Part shown: positions 8,669 to 17,608 of the stretch, piece after piece
How the letters are laid out: every line of letters starts with the position of its first letter
Position numbering within the stretch: the first letter of the stretch is position 1
NCBI RefSeq assembly: GCF_014189505.1
Contig: NZ_CP050301.1
Coordinates: 2,673,501 to 2,737,500 of the forward strand
DNA length: 64,000 nt
Source: Phyllobacterium sp. 628
GTDB lineage: Bacteria; Pseudomonadota; Alphaproteobacteria; Rhizobiales; Rhizobiaceae
Direction: 5' to 3'
Program-made: the position numbers and the translations under genes
Notes under the pieces: model-generated
What the model saw: only the letters and a program-made list of their open reading frames with translations
What the model was told of the DNA's origin: nothing
The model's database searches: none

Positions 8669-9283
8669 ATGCTGCGCAATGACGCACAATCTTATGGTGT
8701 AGTGACGATCCTGTTTCATTGGATCATCGCGCTCATTTTTATAGGGCAGATGCTGCTCGGCTATCTGATGGTGCGCACCAGCGACTTCGCGCTGCAATTC
8801 AACCTTTTCCAATGGCACAAATCATTCGGGTTCATGATCCTTGCATTGTCCGGCTTGAGAGTCCTCTGGCGGATGGCAAATCCCCGTCCGCGTGATCCTG
8901 ACGGCATGGGCTACCTGGAGCGCCTTGCTGCCCATGTTGCACATGGTCTGCTCTATCTCGCCCTCTTCCTCGTTCCACTGACCGGCTGGGCGATTGCGTC
9001 GAGTTCACCACTGCAAATCCCGACTTACGCCTTCAATCTCATCGTCATACCGCCATTGCCACTGGCCATTTCTGATCAGGCCGAAGCCTTCTGGACTGTC
9101 AGTCATGCTTATCTTGCCTATCTGTCTGCCTTTGTAGCCACCGCCCACATGCTGGCGGCACTTCATCATCATTTCTGGAAAAAAGATGCGGTACTGCTGC
9201 GCATGCTTGGCTGGTACTCTACCGCCCATGATCGCCAGCACGCTGAACAACTGCGCTCCGCGCCAAAGGACGTTCAATCATGA
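8669..9283 (+). CDS. Cytochrome b561 family protein (YceJ-like)
   Basis: About 204 residues, with ATG at 8669 preferred and 8657 possible. Four hydrophobic helices carry histidines typical of diheme b561 proteins: FHWIIALIFIGQM, FQWHKSFGF, HVAHGLLYLALF and HMLAALHHHFW. These membrane cytochromes pass electrons between quinol and periplasmic partners. The gene overlaps the next gene (YceI family) by 4 bases (ATGA). The same pairing is known as yceJ-yceI in Escherichia coli, which supports the assignment. Confidence 0.88.
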   Translation: MLRNDAQSYGVVTILFHWIIALIFIGQMLLGYLMVRTSDFALQFNLFQWHKSFGFMILALSGLRVLWRMANPRPRDPDGMGYLERLAAHVAHGLLYLALFLVPLTGWAIASSSPLQIPTYAFNLIVIPPLPLAISDQAEAFWTVSHAYLAYLSAFVATAHMLAALHHHFWKKDAVLLRMLGWYSTAHDRQHAEQLRSAPKDVQS

Positions 9284-9873
9284 AAAATACCCGTAGCCTC
9301 TTCGCGCTCACCGCCAGAGCCGCAATGGCCTTGCTTTTCGCCATCGTGCCTGCGCTGGCCAATGCCGATACGTTGTCCGAAGTCGCTGGCCGCTATAAAA
9401 TCGATTCGTCATCCCGCATCGGCTTCGCCGTCGCACAAATTGGCGGCGGTGGCATAACAGGTAATTTCAAGAAGTTTTCTGGCATTTTTGCTCTGAACAA
9501 TGGTGACATCACCCGCTCCTCCATTGAGTTCACGCTTTTTCCGGAAAGTGTCAGCACGGGCCAGGCGCGAATCGAGAGCTTTCTGCGTTCCGATGCAGTG
9601 TTTGATTCGCAGACCTTTCCGACCGTCACGTTCAAATCCACGCAGATCACCCAGACCAGCTCGAGCACAGCCACGATCGACGGCATTCTGACCGCACGCG
9701 GCAAAAGCAGCCCAGCAAGTTTTCAGGCGAGCCTTTCCGATCACGACAAGAATGCCATCGTTTTCCATGTGGAAGGCAAGGTCATGCGTTCGCGCTACGG
9801 CATGGATGTCGGCACACCGATTTATTCGAATGTCGTGCAGTTCGACATGACCATTCATGGAGAACGCAGCTAA
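9280..9873 (+). CDS. YceI family periplasmic protein
   Basis: Encodes 197 residues. The signal peptide ends near ALANA. The lipocalin-like YceI domain is recognisable by YKIDSSSRIGFAVAQIGGGGITGNFKKFSG, the SFLRSDAVFDSQTFPTVTF segment and the C-terminal MRSRYGMDVGTP. Family members bind long isoprenoid or fatty ligands. It is translationally coupled to the cytochrome b561 gene, so both probably act in one periplasmic redox or lipid function. Confidence 0.92.
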   Translation: MKNTRSLFALTARAAMALLFAIVPALANADTLSEVAGRYKIDSSSRIGFAVAQIGGGGITGNFKKFSGIFALNNGDITRSSIEFTLFPESVSTGQARIESFLRSDAVFDSQTFPTVTFKSTQITQTSSSTATIDGILTARGKSSPASFQASLSDHDKNAIVFHVEGKVMRSRYGMDVGTPIYSNVVQFDMTIHGERS

Positions 9874-10072
9874 TTAACTATCAGGCGATTGCATATTGCA
9901 TTTAAGTACAAATAGCGGCACGGCAAGACAAATTACGCAGTGAGTGAGTTCTCTTATTAATCATTGGAATTATAAACTACGAAATTTACGAAATAGATCA
10001 CACAGACATTATGTTCTGCATTGTCATATACTTTCGTATGAATTAGCCTCTCCAAACGTTGGAGGATAACTC

Positions 10073-11143
10073 ATGTCTCATCCCTACCGGGACTTGCCTG
10101 ACCATCAATATTGGCGTCGAGCCATTAGTTCCCATACGTGGGATGAAATCGATCCCGTGATCGAGACACGCATCAAACTTCAGCAGACGACGCGGGTCGC
10201 CACGGCGGGCAGTTGCTTTGCGCAGCGCATAGCCGCCTCCCTGATGGACCAGGGCTATTCCTATCTCAAGACAGAGACAGCACCGGCGGGGCAGGAAGAA
10301 AATCCGCTCTATGGTCAGTTTTCAGCGGCCTATGGCAATGTCTATACGGTGCTGCAATTGCATCAGTTGATGGGCCGCGCATATGGCATGTTCAAGCCCA
10401 AGACCAATTACTGGGTCAATTCGCAAGGCCGCTACATGGACCCATTTCGTCCGGCTGTGCGGGAGGAAGGCTTTGAGACACTTGAGGAACTGCTCGAATT
10501 ACAAAAGTCCCATCTGAAAGCAGTTCGCCGGGTTTTCGAAGAATGCGAAGTCTTTCTCTTCACCTTCGGCCTCACGGAGGGGTGGGTAGCAAAAGAAGAC
10601 CGCGCAGCCATTCCGGTTGTTCCGGGCGCCGTCGATTGCCCTGACTGGAACGATCACTACGAATTTCACAATGCCCGTGTCCATGAAATGAACCAGTTGT
10701 TGAACGCCTTTCTGAAGGACTTACGACTGGTCAATCCGCGCGTTGAGGTCATTTTGACCGTTTCGCCGGTTTCCATGATTGCGACTTATGAAAAGCAGCA
10801 TGTGCTTCTTTCCAATACCTATACCAAATCCGCACTTCGTGTGGTGGCTGAAGAAACGGCCAGAGACCACGATTTTGTTTCCTATTTTCCTTCTTTTGAA
10901 ATGGTCTATAGCCACCCCTCGCAAGCTCAATATTACGAAGACGACTTCAGACTGGTCAAATCAGAAGGCGTGACCCGTGTCATGACTATGTTCGCTAAAC
11001 ATTACCTTTCCAACAGTACAGTTGAGGAGCGCCGCCCGGAAAAAACAGCTGCGCCAGTCAATGACCAACTGGCCGAAGAGACCAAGCAGGAATACGCCAA
11101 TGTTGCGGGCGTCCTGTGCGACGAAGAACGCCTGGCATTCTAG
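10073..11143 (+). CDS. GSCFA domain protein
   Basis: Encodes 356 residues; GGAGG lies 7 bases before the ATG. The defining motif GSCFAQRIAASL is near residues 46-57, and FLFTFGLTEGW and ILTVSPVSM fit the SGNH/GDSL-like fold of GSCFA proteins. These proteins are poorly characterised and often sit with surface glycan genes. The next gene, 14 bases downstream on the same strand, is WcbI-like, which suggests a shared role in glycan modification. Confidence 0.85.
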   Translation: MSHPYRDLPDHQYWRRAISSHTWDEIDPVIETRIKLQQTTRVATAGSCFAQRIAASLMDQGYSYLKTETAPAGQEENPLYGQFSAAYGNVYTVLQLHQLMGRAYGMFKPKTNYWVNSQGRYMDPFRPAVREEGFETLEELLELQKSHLKAVRRVFEECEVFLFTFGLTEGWVAKEDRAAIPVVPGAVDCPDWNDHYEFHNARVHEMNQLLNAFLKDLRLVNPRVEVILTVSPVSMIATYEKQHVLLSNTYTKSALRVVAEETARDHDFVSYFPSFEMVYSHPSQAQYYEDDFRLVKSEGVTRVMTMFAKHYLSNSTVEERRPEKTAAPVNDQLAEETKQEYANVAGVLCDEERLAF

Positions 11144-11157
11144 AAAGCGAGCAATCG

Positions 11158-12051
11158 ATGACGATACGGGTCGCTGTTGTTGGAAATTGTACATCCCTTG
11201 GGATAGCCAATGCTGTAAAGGCGCTTTCGATTGATACGTATGTTCAACATTTCAGCGTAACCGATATTCACAATCTGGATCCTGCCCAGATCAAATCCAT
11301 GTTTGAAGGTTTCGATCTCAGTCTCACCTTTTCCGAGATCGGCAGCTATTCGGTTATTCAGGAGCAGACTGATAAAATTCGCCAATCAGTCCTTTGGCCC
11401 AGTATCGTCTTCTCCGGTTACCATCCAGATATTGCCTATTTTGGCATTGAGGGGCGCGTAGCCAATTCCTGCCTCGGTTCTTACAATTCGCGTATTGTCG
11501 CGGCGGCTTATGCCCATGAAATGACGGTGGAAGAGACTGCCGACCGCTTCAATGCCCTCACCTTTGCGCGCCTTGGGTACTTCGACGCTTACGATCTGTG
11601 GCGCCGGCAGTTGCTCGCCACCGCCGAGAGTCACAATCTTGATTTCGAAGCCGATATCGCCCGTTGGGAAGCATCCGGGCCGTTTATGTATACCATCAAC
11701 CATCCCAAAATAGCCGTGGTCAACGATCTCGCGCGGCAATTGGTCGAGGTTTCAGGTCTGGAGATCAATCCGGATGTGAATATCGAAGAGACCGTACCCG
11801 ACTATTTTGCCGACGGTATTGTATGGCCGGTCTATCCAGAAATTGCCGATCGCATCGGCAATGTGCAGGGATCATACGAGTTCAAGCCTGCAGGGCACAT
11901 CCGCAATGGCACACCGTCCATGCATCTCGAAGAGTTCATCGATGGATGTTTTAAGCAGTATGATGCAGACGGGTTTACACCGGCTCAATTTAGAAAGACC
12001 CCGCTCTACACAATGCTGGGGCCACGCATGGGTATTGAGTTGCGGGCTTGA
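11158..12051 (+). CDS. WcbI-like polysaccharide acetyltransferase
   Basis: Encodes 297 residues from the ATG at 11158; a longer frame from 11116 overlaps the GSCFA gene and is unlikely. The N-terminal IRVAVVGNCTSLGIANAV matches the GNC motif of WcbI proteins, and the conserved NHP motif appears in FMYTINHPKIAV. Burkholderia WcbI takes part in capsule biosynthesis and binds coenzyme A. It probably forms an operon with the GSCFA gene. No glycosyltransferases are nearby, so the glycan acceptor is unknown. Confidence 0.75.
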   Translation: MTIRVAVVGNCTSLGIANAVKALSIDTYVQHFSVTDIHNLDPAQIKSMFEGFDLSLTFSEIGSYSVIQEQTDKIRQSVLWPSIVFSGYHPDIAYFGIEGRVANSCLGSYNSRIVAAAYAHEMTVEETADRFNALTFARLGYFDAYDLWRRQLLATAESHNLDFEADIARWEASGPFMYTINHPKIAVVNDLARQLVEVSGLEINPDVNIEETVPDYFADGIVWPVYPEIADRIGNVQGSYEFKPAGHIRNGTPSMHLEEFIDGCFKQYDADGFTPAQFRKTPLYTMLGPRMGIELRA

Positions 12052-12067
12052 ATCCGCCGAGCGACGA

Positions 12068-13039
12068 TCACTCCTTCTCGCTTCTCGTCATCTCGGTTAC
12101 CTGCTGTGCACTTACCTCGGTAACTTTCTTTGGCGCATAGCCAAGGATTTGCCGCACGCCCCTGGCTGAAAAGGGTTGAGCCAACTGGCCCAGAAAGCTC
12201 TTGGCGACCCGCCCGCTGATGCCGATATTGACCGGCGATGGACGCGGCGGGTTGAAATATGTGCCAAGAATCTGATCCCACAACACGAGATTCTCGCCGT
12301 AGTTGGTATTGCCTTCCGAGAGTTCCTTGGAATGGTGCCAGCGATGCAGACGCGGCGTGCTCAAGAACCAATCCAGCGGCCCGGTTCTTACGGCCACGTT
12401 GCAATGCGTGAGCAGCCCCGTGAATGCGGTCACGGCGCTGATCCACAGAAACACCGGCAAAGGTGCCCCCAACAGATAAAGCGGGGTCTGGCTCAGAACG
12501 ATTTTAAAGAGCGAATCAATGATGTGAAAGCGCCCTGTATTGACCACCCACAGCCGCTCCACACTGTGATGCAGTGCATGGAAGCGCCAGAGCGCCAGTT
12601 TTTCATGGGCCAGACGATGGGCAATATAGAGGCCGAGCTCCGCGATAATCAGTCCAAGAACAACCTGAATCGCCAGCGGCCATTCCGTTGGCCAGATATG
12701 CATTTTGGTGCTGAGGGCTGGTTGCGCGACAATTGCCACGGCCATCGGAAAGGATGCGCCTATGGCGGCTGCAATCTGCACAATACCCTTGGTCAGGAAT
12801 GTATGCGCAAGATCGTTGAATGTCTCCCCGTCCCGCTTCATCCAGGTCTGTTCATAGGGCATAACCCGTTCGAAGATGCCGATCAGTGCGACGACGGAAA
12901 AGTAGACCACATTGAACCAGAGCAACGGATATTCCGTCTGAAACGCCGCATAGGTGCCAAGCAGTCCGACACAATAGAAAAAGGGCCACAAGGTACAGGA
13001 GAGAAAAGTGTAGAGACGTGAACTGCCAAGGAACGTCAT
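12068..13039 (-). CDS. Sterol desaturase / fatty acid hydroxylase family protein
   Basis: Encodes 323 residues with several membrane helices. The di-iron histidine motifs are complete: HRLAH (141-145), HALHH (154-158) and HRWHH (222-226), plus His202 in THCNV. These are the signature of membrane fatty acid hydroxylases and sterol C5-desaturases. The substrate is unknown; in alphaproteobacteria such enzymes act on lipids such as ornithine lipids or carotenoids. It is convergent with the WcbI-like gene, with 16 bases between. Confidence 0.88.
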   Translation of the reverse strand: MTFLGSSRLYTFLSCTLWPFFYCVGLLGTYAAFQTEYPLLWFNVVYFSVVALIGIFERVMPYEQTWMKRDGETFNDLAHTFLTKGIVQIAAAIGASFPMAVAIVAQPALSTKMHIWPTEWPLAIQVVLGLIIAELGLYIAHRLAHEKLALWRFHALHHSVERLWVVNTGRFHIIDSLFKIVLSQTPLYLLGAPLPVFLWISAVTAFTGLLTHCNVAVRTGPLDWFLSTPRLHRWHHSKELSEGNTNYGENLVLWDQILGTYFNPPRPSPVNIGISGRVAKSFLGQLAQPFSARGVRQILGYAPKKVTEVSAQQVTEMTRSEKE

Positions 13040-13445
13040 GCGGTAAACCCTCCGTGCACATTGAATTGCCGTGAACCAGAGTTTCCATGCAGCGTGCCGG
13101 AAAGATCGGCAGCCAAGCGCAGTGTTACCATCAGTCGATTTTTCATAATCGTCGCAGCCATCATGCTTTCACGTCTTTGTCTATCCATCTAGCTTACTTT
13201 TTTTGCAGCCATCAATGAACTTTTTTGAGTTTTGCAACCATCCACAACTCTAGGCAAGGTAAGCCGCAACGGCGCTGCTCTTGTCCGCGCCTTGTATTGC
13301 GGGAACATTGCATCAGTCTGGCACGGCTGAAATACAACCGGAACTTTTTTGCGAGCCGGAACGTTGCAAGCTTGCTGGACCTCCAGCAGAGGCTTGATCT
13401 GTTTTCCCGCTCTCCAAGTTGGTTGGGTCAAGCCTCTTTTCTTGG
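13040..13445. other. 406-base intergenic region containing a candidate small RNA
   Basis: No convincing gene is present; an 80-codon frame on the minus strand has no recognisable product. The right half (about 13230-13441) holds two inverted repeats and a T-rich end on the plus strand, listed separately as a candidate small RNA. The left part should contain the promoter of the hydroxylase gene. Confidence 0.4.
13230..13441 (+). ncRNA. Candidate trans-acting small RNA
   Basis: On the plus strand, hairpin TGCTGGA/TCCAGCA (13373-13388) is followed by inverted repeat AGAGGCTTGA (13388-13397) and TCAAGCCTCT (13428-13437), ending in a T-rich tail. The first hairpin carries CCTCC, a potential anti-ribosome-binding-site sequence of the kind found in rhizobial small RNAs. 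The region is antisense to no gene and both neighbours are on the minus strand. The 5' end is a guess; the second hairpin could instead be the esterase terminator. Confidence 0.3.
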
Positions 13446-14450
13446 CTAACTGAGAGCCTTTGCAATAAACGGCAGGCTTACATCCATGCGGTAATCGACA
13501 GCCGAGTGATTATCCTCAAACTCCTCGTAACGATGCGCGACGCCAAGCCGGTCAAGAGTCCGGTGAACACGGCGCGAGCCATACAGGATATTATACTGAT
13601 CTTTGGTGCCGCAATCGAAATACACCGCTTTCAGTTTCGACAGGTTCTTCCCATGGGTTTCAGCAAGCCGTGCCGGATCGTGGGCAAGCCAGTTCACCCA
13701 GCGCTCCTCAATGGGTTCGCAGGTTTCAAGATCGACCGGCAGACGCAGACCGAGATAGGCTGCCGGATCCGGATCGAATGATGCAGCTTGCGCGAGAGTC
13801 ATCACCACAAGCGTATCATTGTCGCTTTTCTTGGGTTTGGCCTCAAACGCCTTAAACCATTTTTCAATGGAAAGATCGTACTCGGCCAGTGCGCGCAGGA
13901 TATTCGGGAATTCCGGCAGGTAAAGCTGCTCAAATCCGGCATCACCGGAATGGCTGGCTGCGGCTGACCAAATCTCCGGGCGCCGCAAAATGTGAACCAA
14001 GGTGCCATAGCCGCCCGAACTTTTGCCGAACACACCACGTTTGCCGTCGCCGCCGCACTGAAACTGGCTTTCAACCCGTGGCAGCATCTCGTCAATAAGA
14101 AAGTCTTCCCAATTACCCATCACCGGACTGTTCACATATTGGTTGCCACCAAGCCGGGTGAAACAATCCGGAAATGCCACAACCACGGGCGGCATCTCAC
14201 CGGAACCGATCAACCGGTCGAGCCGCTCCGGCACATTCTCGCCAAAGCCCTTCCAGTTGGTATGCGCCGGACCACCGGCCGTGAAACCCACGAGGTCAAC
14301 GAGCAGAGGCAACCCCGCCCCGTCATGGTCTGCAGGCACATAAACATCGATAATACGCTCGCTCGGATCGCCGAGCAGATTGTTGCGAATATGGACACTG
14401 TCAAGGATCAGACGATGTACAGTTCCGGCGGGATAATTGCTGACACGCAT
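13446..14450 (-). CDS. Alpha/beta hydrolase, putative esterase (esterase D-like)
   Basis: Encodes 334 residues from the ATG at 14450, with GAGG 6 bases upstream; a TTG at 14462 is a weaker start. The fold follows the putative-esterase pattern: RIIDVYVPADHDG, FPDCFTRLGGNQYVNS and nucleophile serine in FGKSSGGYGTL (GxSxG type). An Asp in FDCGTKDQYN and His in DNHSAVDYR complete a likely triad. No signal peptide is visible, so it is probably cytoplasmic. Substrate unknown; it stands alone. Confidence 0.8.
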   Translation of the reverse strand: MRVSNYPAGTVHRLILDSVHIRNNLLGDPSERIIDVYVPADHDGAGLPLLVDLVGFTAGGPAHTNWKGFGENVPERLDRLIGSGEMPPVVVAFPDCFTRLGGNQYVNSPVMGNWEDFLIDEMLPRVESQFQCGGDGKRGVFGKSSGGYGTLVHILRRPEIWSAAASHSGDAGFEQLYLPEFPNILRALAEYDLSIEKWFKAFEAKPKKSDNDTLVVMTLAQAASFDPDPAAYLGLRLPVDLETCEPIEERWVNWLAHDPARLAETHGKNLSKLKAVYFDCGTKDQYNILYGSRRVHRTLDRLGVAHRYEEFEDNHSAVDYRMDVSLPFIAKALS

Positions 14451-14726
14451 GGAAGACCTCAAGTGAGATGGCTAACAACCTTCCGCTCGACAGGAACGGA
14501 ATCGCAAGCCCGCAAGGTGGTCCGGCAAAACAGCGATGGCAAGCCTGTATCCGACAAGGCAACGTTGCCCGGTCCAAACTTTTCCGCCTTCAGCGCGACC
14601 GGTGCGTTAGCATATCAATAATTATTTACATCAAAATTGATCGACCGAGTCGAGCCTGCCCTCGAATTGGTAAGGAAGCGTTAGGATTTGAGGGCTAGGT
14701 CATTGGGCAAGACAAAGGACTAGCCC

Positions 14727-15302
14727 ATGCGCCGTGCGATGATCATTGCTTTGTTGTTGCTGACCGGCTGCGCCTCAGCGCCCACGCAGACCAACAATAT
14801 TTGTGCCGTATTCGATCAGAAGGACGGCTTCTTCAACAATTGGTATTCCTATGCCAAGGGTGCTGAAGCACAGTTCGGCGTGCCTGTTCCCATTCTCATG
14901 GCGACGATCAAGACGGAATCCAATTTTGAAGGCCGCGCTCGCCCGCCACGCACAAAGCTGCTCGGTTTCATTCCCTGGTCCCGGCCATCGAGCGCCTACG
15001 GCTATTCACAGGCATTGGACGGCACATGGGCAGAATTTCAGCGCAGCACGGGACGCTATGGCAGCGGCCGCACAAGCTTCGCCGACGCCGTCTATTTTGT
15101 CGGCTGGTACCACGCGCAAAGCCATCTGAAGAACGGGATTGCGCTGAACGATCCCTATAATCTTTATGTCGCCTATTACGCCGGTCCAAAGGACTATGCG
15201 CGCGGCACATGGCGCAACAAACCGGAGATCGACCGGTCGGCGCGGCGCACGGCAGCCATGGCCAATGCCTATGCTGCCCAGCTTAAGACGTGCGGGCTGT
15301 AA
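14727..15302 (+). CDS. Lytic transglycosylase-like lipoprotein
   Basis: Encodes 191 residues. The N-terminus is a lipoprotein signal with lipobox LLTGC, giving an acylated Cys at residue 15. The domain resembles SLT lysozyme-like folds: VPVPILMATIKTESNF (catalytic Glu in TESNF), SSAYGYSQALDGTWAEFQ and YNLYVAYYAGPKDY. Such enzymes cleave peptidoglycan glycan strands. It is monocistronic and followed by a terminator. Confidence 0.82.
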   Translation: MRRAMIIALLLLTGCASAPTQTNNICAVFDQKDGFFNNWYSYAKGAEAQFGVPVPILMATIKTESNFEGRARPPRTKLLGFIPWSRPSSAYGYSQALDGTWAEFQRSTGRYGSGRTSFADAVYFVGWYHAQSHLKNGIALNDPYNLYVAYYAGPKDYARGTWRNKPEIDRSARRTAAMANAYAAQLKTCGL

Positions 15303-15330
15303 GCCACCGAATCGCAATCCGGAAATAAAA

Positions 15331-15360
15331 TGGGCGCTCGAGGCGCCCATTCTTTTGTTC
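15331..15360. terminator. Intrinsic terminator between convergent genes
   Basis: Inverted repeat ATGGGCGC / GCGCCCAT (15331-15351) with a 5-base loop and a T-rich tail TCTTTTGTT on the plus strand. It sits 28 bases after the lipoprotein gene and just past the end of the convergent binding-protein gene. Confidence 0.8.
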
Positions 15361-15371
15361 AATACCAGGCT

Positions 15372-16493
15372 CTAAGGCTTGATCGGCGCATAGGCTCCGT
15401 CGTGCCAGACATTGATGTCATATTTGGCGTCCTTGATATCGCCCTTCTCGTCGAAGGCAACAGCGCCGATAACCGTGCTGATTGGTTTGCCATCTTTCAG
15501 AGCAGCCGCAACCTTGACGGGGTCATCGCTGCCAGCCCGTTCGACACCCTGTGCGAAAGCTTCAATGACCGCATAGGAAAACAGCGTAAAGCCATCCGGC
15601 ACGAAGCCGCCAGCCTTGATCTTCTCGACCGCGCTCTTCGCCTCTGGCCGCGCCTGCGGATTGGCCGGGAAAGTGAACATCACACCTTCGCCCGCCGGAC
15701 CTGCAACCGCCCAGAATTCCGGCGAAGCAATCGAGTCACCCATCATCAGCTGAAACTTGAAATTCTGGTCTGCCGCCTGACGCAGAATAAGTCCGGCTTC
15801 CGGATGGTAACCGCCAAAATAGACAAAATCCGCCTTGGCTTCTTTCAACTTGGTGATCAGCGCGGAATAGTCCTTATCGCCCGCATTGATGCCGTCATAC
15901 AGCACTTCCTTCAGGCCGCTTTCATTCATCTTGCCCTTCACCGCATCGGCGAGACCCTTACCATAGGCACCCTTATCGTGCAGGATAACAACCCGCTTGC
16001 CCTTGTACTTCTCGGCAATCCACGGCCCGACAAATTCGCCCTGGCCGTCGTCACGGGTGTAAAGCCGCATGATCGTAGACCAGCCGTTTTTGGCGGCTGC
16101 ATCGGTCAGTGCAGGATTGGATGATGCCGGTGACATCATTAACACGCCCGCTTCCGCATAAACCGCCGAGGCAGGAATACTGGAGCCCGAGCAGGCATGA
16201 CCATCAACGAACTTGATGCCTTCAGCAACAATACGATTGGCGATTGATACGGCCTGCTTCGGATCGCAGACGTCATCTTCAACCACCAGCTTGATCTGGC
16301 GGCCCATAACGCCGCCTTTTTCATTGATCGCAGCAACAGCGGCTTGCGCGCCCTGTTTGAACTGATCGCCGATATTGGCAAGCTGGCCCGTCATAGGGCC
16401 CGCAACGGCGATCTTAAGATCGTCAGCGAAGCTTGCCGGTGCACCCAAAGCAACGCTCACCAGAGCAGCTTGCGCTATTCTTTTCAAAAGCAT
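15372..16493 (-). CDS. Branched-chain amino acid ABC transporter substrate-binding protein
   Basis: Encodes 373 residues from the ATG at 16493, which has GGGGGAGAG just upstream; a frame from 16583 adds 30 non-conserved residues. The signal peptide ends near GAPASFA. The mature protein starts DDLKIAVAGPMTGQLANIGDQFKQGAQAAV and follows the LivJ/LivK (type I periplasmic binding) pattern, with a Cys pair (DVCDP...GHACSG). It should bind leucine, isoleucine, valine or related ligands. No permease or ATPase genes lie beside it, so it is an orphan binding protein here. Confidence 0.93.
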   Translation of the reverse strand: MLLKRIAQAALVSVALGAPASFADDLKIAVAGPMTGQLANIGDQFKQGAQAAVAAINEKGGVMGRQIKLVVEDDVCDPKQAVSIANRIVAEGIKFVDGHACSGSSIPASAVYAEAGVLMMSPASSNPALTDAAAKNGWSTIMRLYTRDDGQGEFVGPWIAEKYKGKRVVILHDKGAYGKGLADAVKGKMNESGLKEVLYDGINAGDKDYSALITKLKEAKADFVYFGGYHPEAGLILRQAADQNFKFQLMMGDSIASPEFWAVAGPAGEGVMFTFPANPQARPEAKSAVEKIKAGGFVPDGFTLFSYAVIEAFAQGVERAGSDDPVKVAAALKDGKPISTVIGAVAFDEKGDIKDAKYDINVWHDGAYAPIKP

Positions 16494-16614
16494 GGTCTCT
16501 CCCCCAATGTTACTTCTACCGGTGCTCCCCACCGGCGGTTGGGACGGTACATGAAGTAAAATTGAAGCGCTATATCCGGGCACTGCTTCATTGGCAAAAT
16601 GGTGAAGACCGTCT

Positions 16615-17532
16615 TCATCGCGTCATACGCGCGTGATCCGCCAATACTTCCTCTAGAACAAGCCGCGACGTCTCACCTGCGCTGCTAGCCGGCGCTCCCG
16701 CATAAACGATCAAGGCTTTCCATAAGGTCCAGCCACGGCCACGCGCCCAAGTTCCCCTATCGAGTGGAAGCGCGGCACGAAAAGCCTCGCGGCTTGCGCC
16801 ATGAAACAATGTCCAAGCTATCGCCAGATCGCATGCGGGATCGCCCACGCCTGAGGTGCCAAAGTCGATAACGGCGCTGAGGCGGCCGTTCTGAACCAGA
16901 AGATTGCCAAAGGCGACGTCACCATGGAACCAGACATCCGGCCCTTGCCAATGTGTATCAAGCGCAGCTTCCCAAACGGCCAACGCTGCATCCGCATCAA
17001 TCTTGCCGCGAAGCGCAGCAATCGCATCCCGTGTTTCGCCGTCATAGACCGTCAGTGATCCACCGCGATAAAAATTGTGTGGTCCGGCCGGCGGTCCTCC
17101 TGTTGTGTCGATTTGTTGTAGCGCTGTCAGAAAGTGCGCCAAATCAATCGCGAACTGCTTGAGATCGCCAATACGCGCAGGCACGGCAGTTTCCCCGGCG
17201 AGCCACTCGTAGATCGACCAAGGCCACGGATAGGTCTTGTCTGGCTGGCCCATCGCCAAGGGCACAGGAATCGGCAGCGGCAGAAGCGGGGCAAGCTTCG
17301 GCAACCAGTGCTGTTCCTTCTTCACTTGCAATGTATAGGAACCATCACTCGGCATACGCACGGTCATATGCTCGCCAAGATGGAACGTCCTGTTGTCCCA
17401 TCCCCCAAATTGCACAGGCCTGACGGGCAAATTCGCCCATTGCGGGAATTGCGTGGCAATTAATCGCCGCACGAGGGCGGTATCAATCACAACGTCGCGG
17501 GCTTGCACATGATCAGCGGGCATTGGCGCCAT
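16615..17532 (-). CDS. Aminoglycoside phosphotransferase family protein
   Basis: Encodes 305 residues from the ATG at 17532, preceded by AAGAG. The kinase-like fold shows the Brenner-type catalytic loop VWFHGDVAFGNLLV and the metal-binding IDFGTSGVGDPACDLA, both typical of APH-family enzymes. The family includes antibiotic kinases and many small-molecule kinases, so resistance is not proven. It lies downstream of an efflux pump gene on the same strand, separated by 76 bases that contain a strong hairpin. Confidence 0.85.
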   Translation of the reverse strand: MAPMPADHVQARDVVIDTALVRRLIATQFPQWANLPVRPVQFGGWDNRTFHLGEHMTVRMPSDGSYTLQVKKEQHWLPKLAPLLPLPIPVPLAMGQPDKTYPWPWSIYEWLAGETAVPARIGDLKQFAIDLAHFLTALQQIDTTGGPPAGPHNFYRGGSLTVYDGETRDAIAALRGKIDADAALAVWEAALDTHWQGPDVWFHGDVAFGNLLVQNGRLSAVIDFGTSGVGDPACDLAIAWTLFHGASREAFRAALPLDRGTWARGRGWTLWKALIVYAGAPASSAGETSRLVLEEVLADHARMTR

Positions 17533-17563
17533 ATCTCTTCGGTTCACAAACACCTGCAATGGT

Positions 17564-17594
17564 GCAACACTTTCGCTTAAGGCGAAAGTGTTGC
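17564..17594. other. Perfect 13-bp inverted repeat between MFS and APH genes
   Basis: Arms GCAACACTTTCGC and GCGAAAGTGTTGC with a 5-base loop. It lies 14 bases past the efflux gene stop and 31 bases before the phosphotransferase start. No T-run follows on the minus strand, so it may be an attenuator, an RNA-stability hairpin or an operator. Confidence 0.6.
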
Positions 17595-17608
17595 TGAGCC
17601 AGCAGACG

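Noticed and set aside
10073..12051. Full capsule or exopolysaccharide cluster
   Set aside because: No glycosyltransferase, flippase or polymerase genes flank the GSCFA and WcbI-like genes.
13189..13431. 80-codon frame on the minus strand
   Set aside because: No conserved product or ribosome binding site; it overlaps the candidate small RNA.
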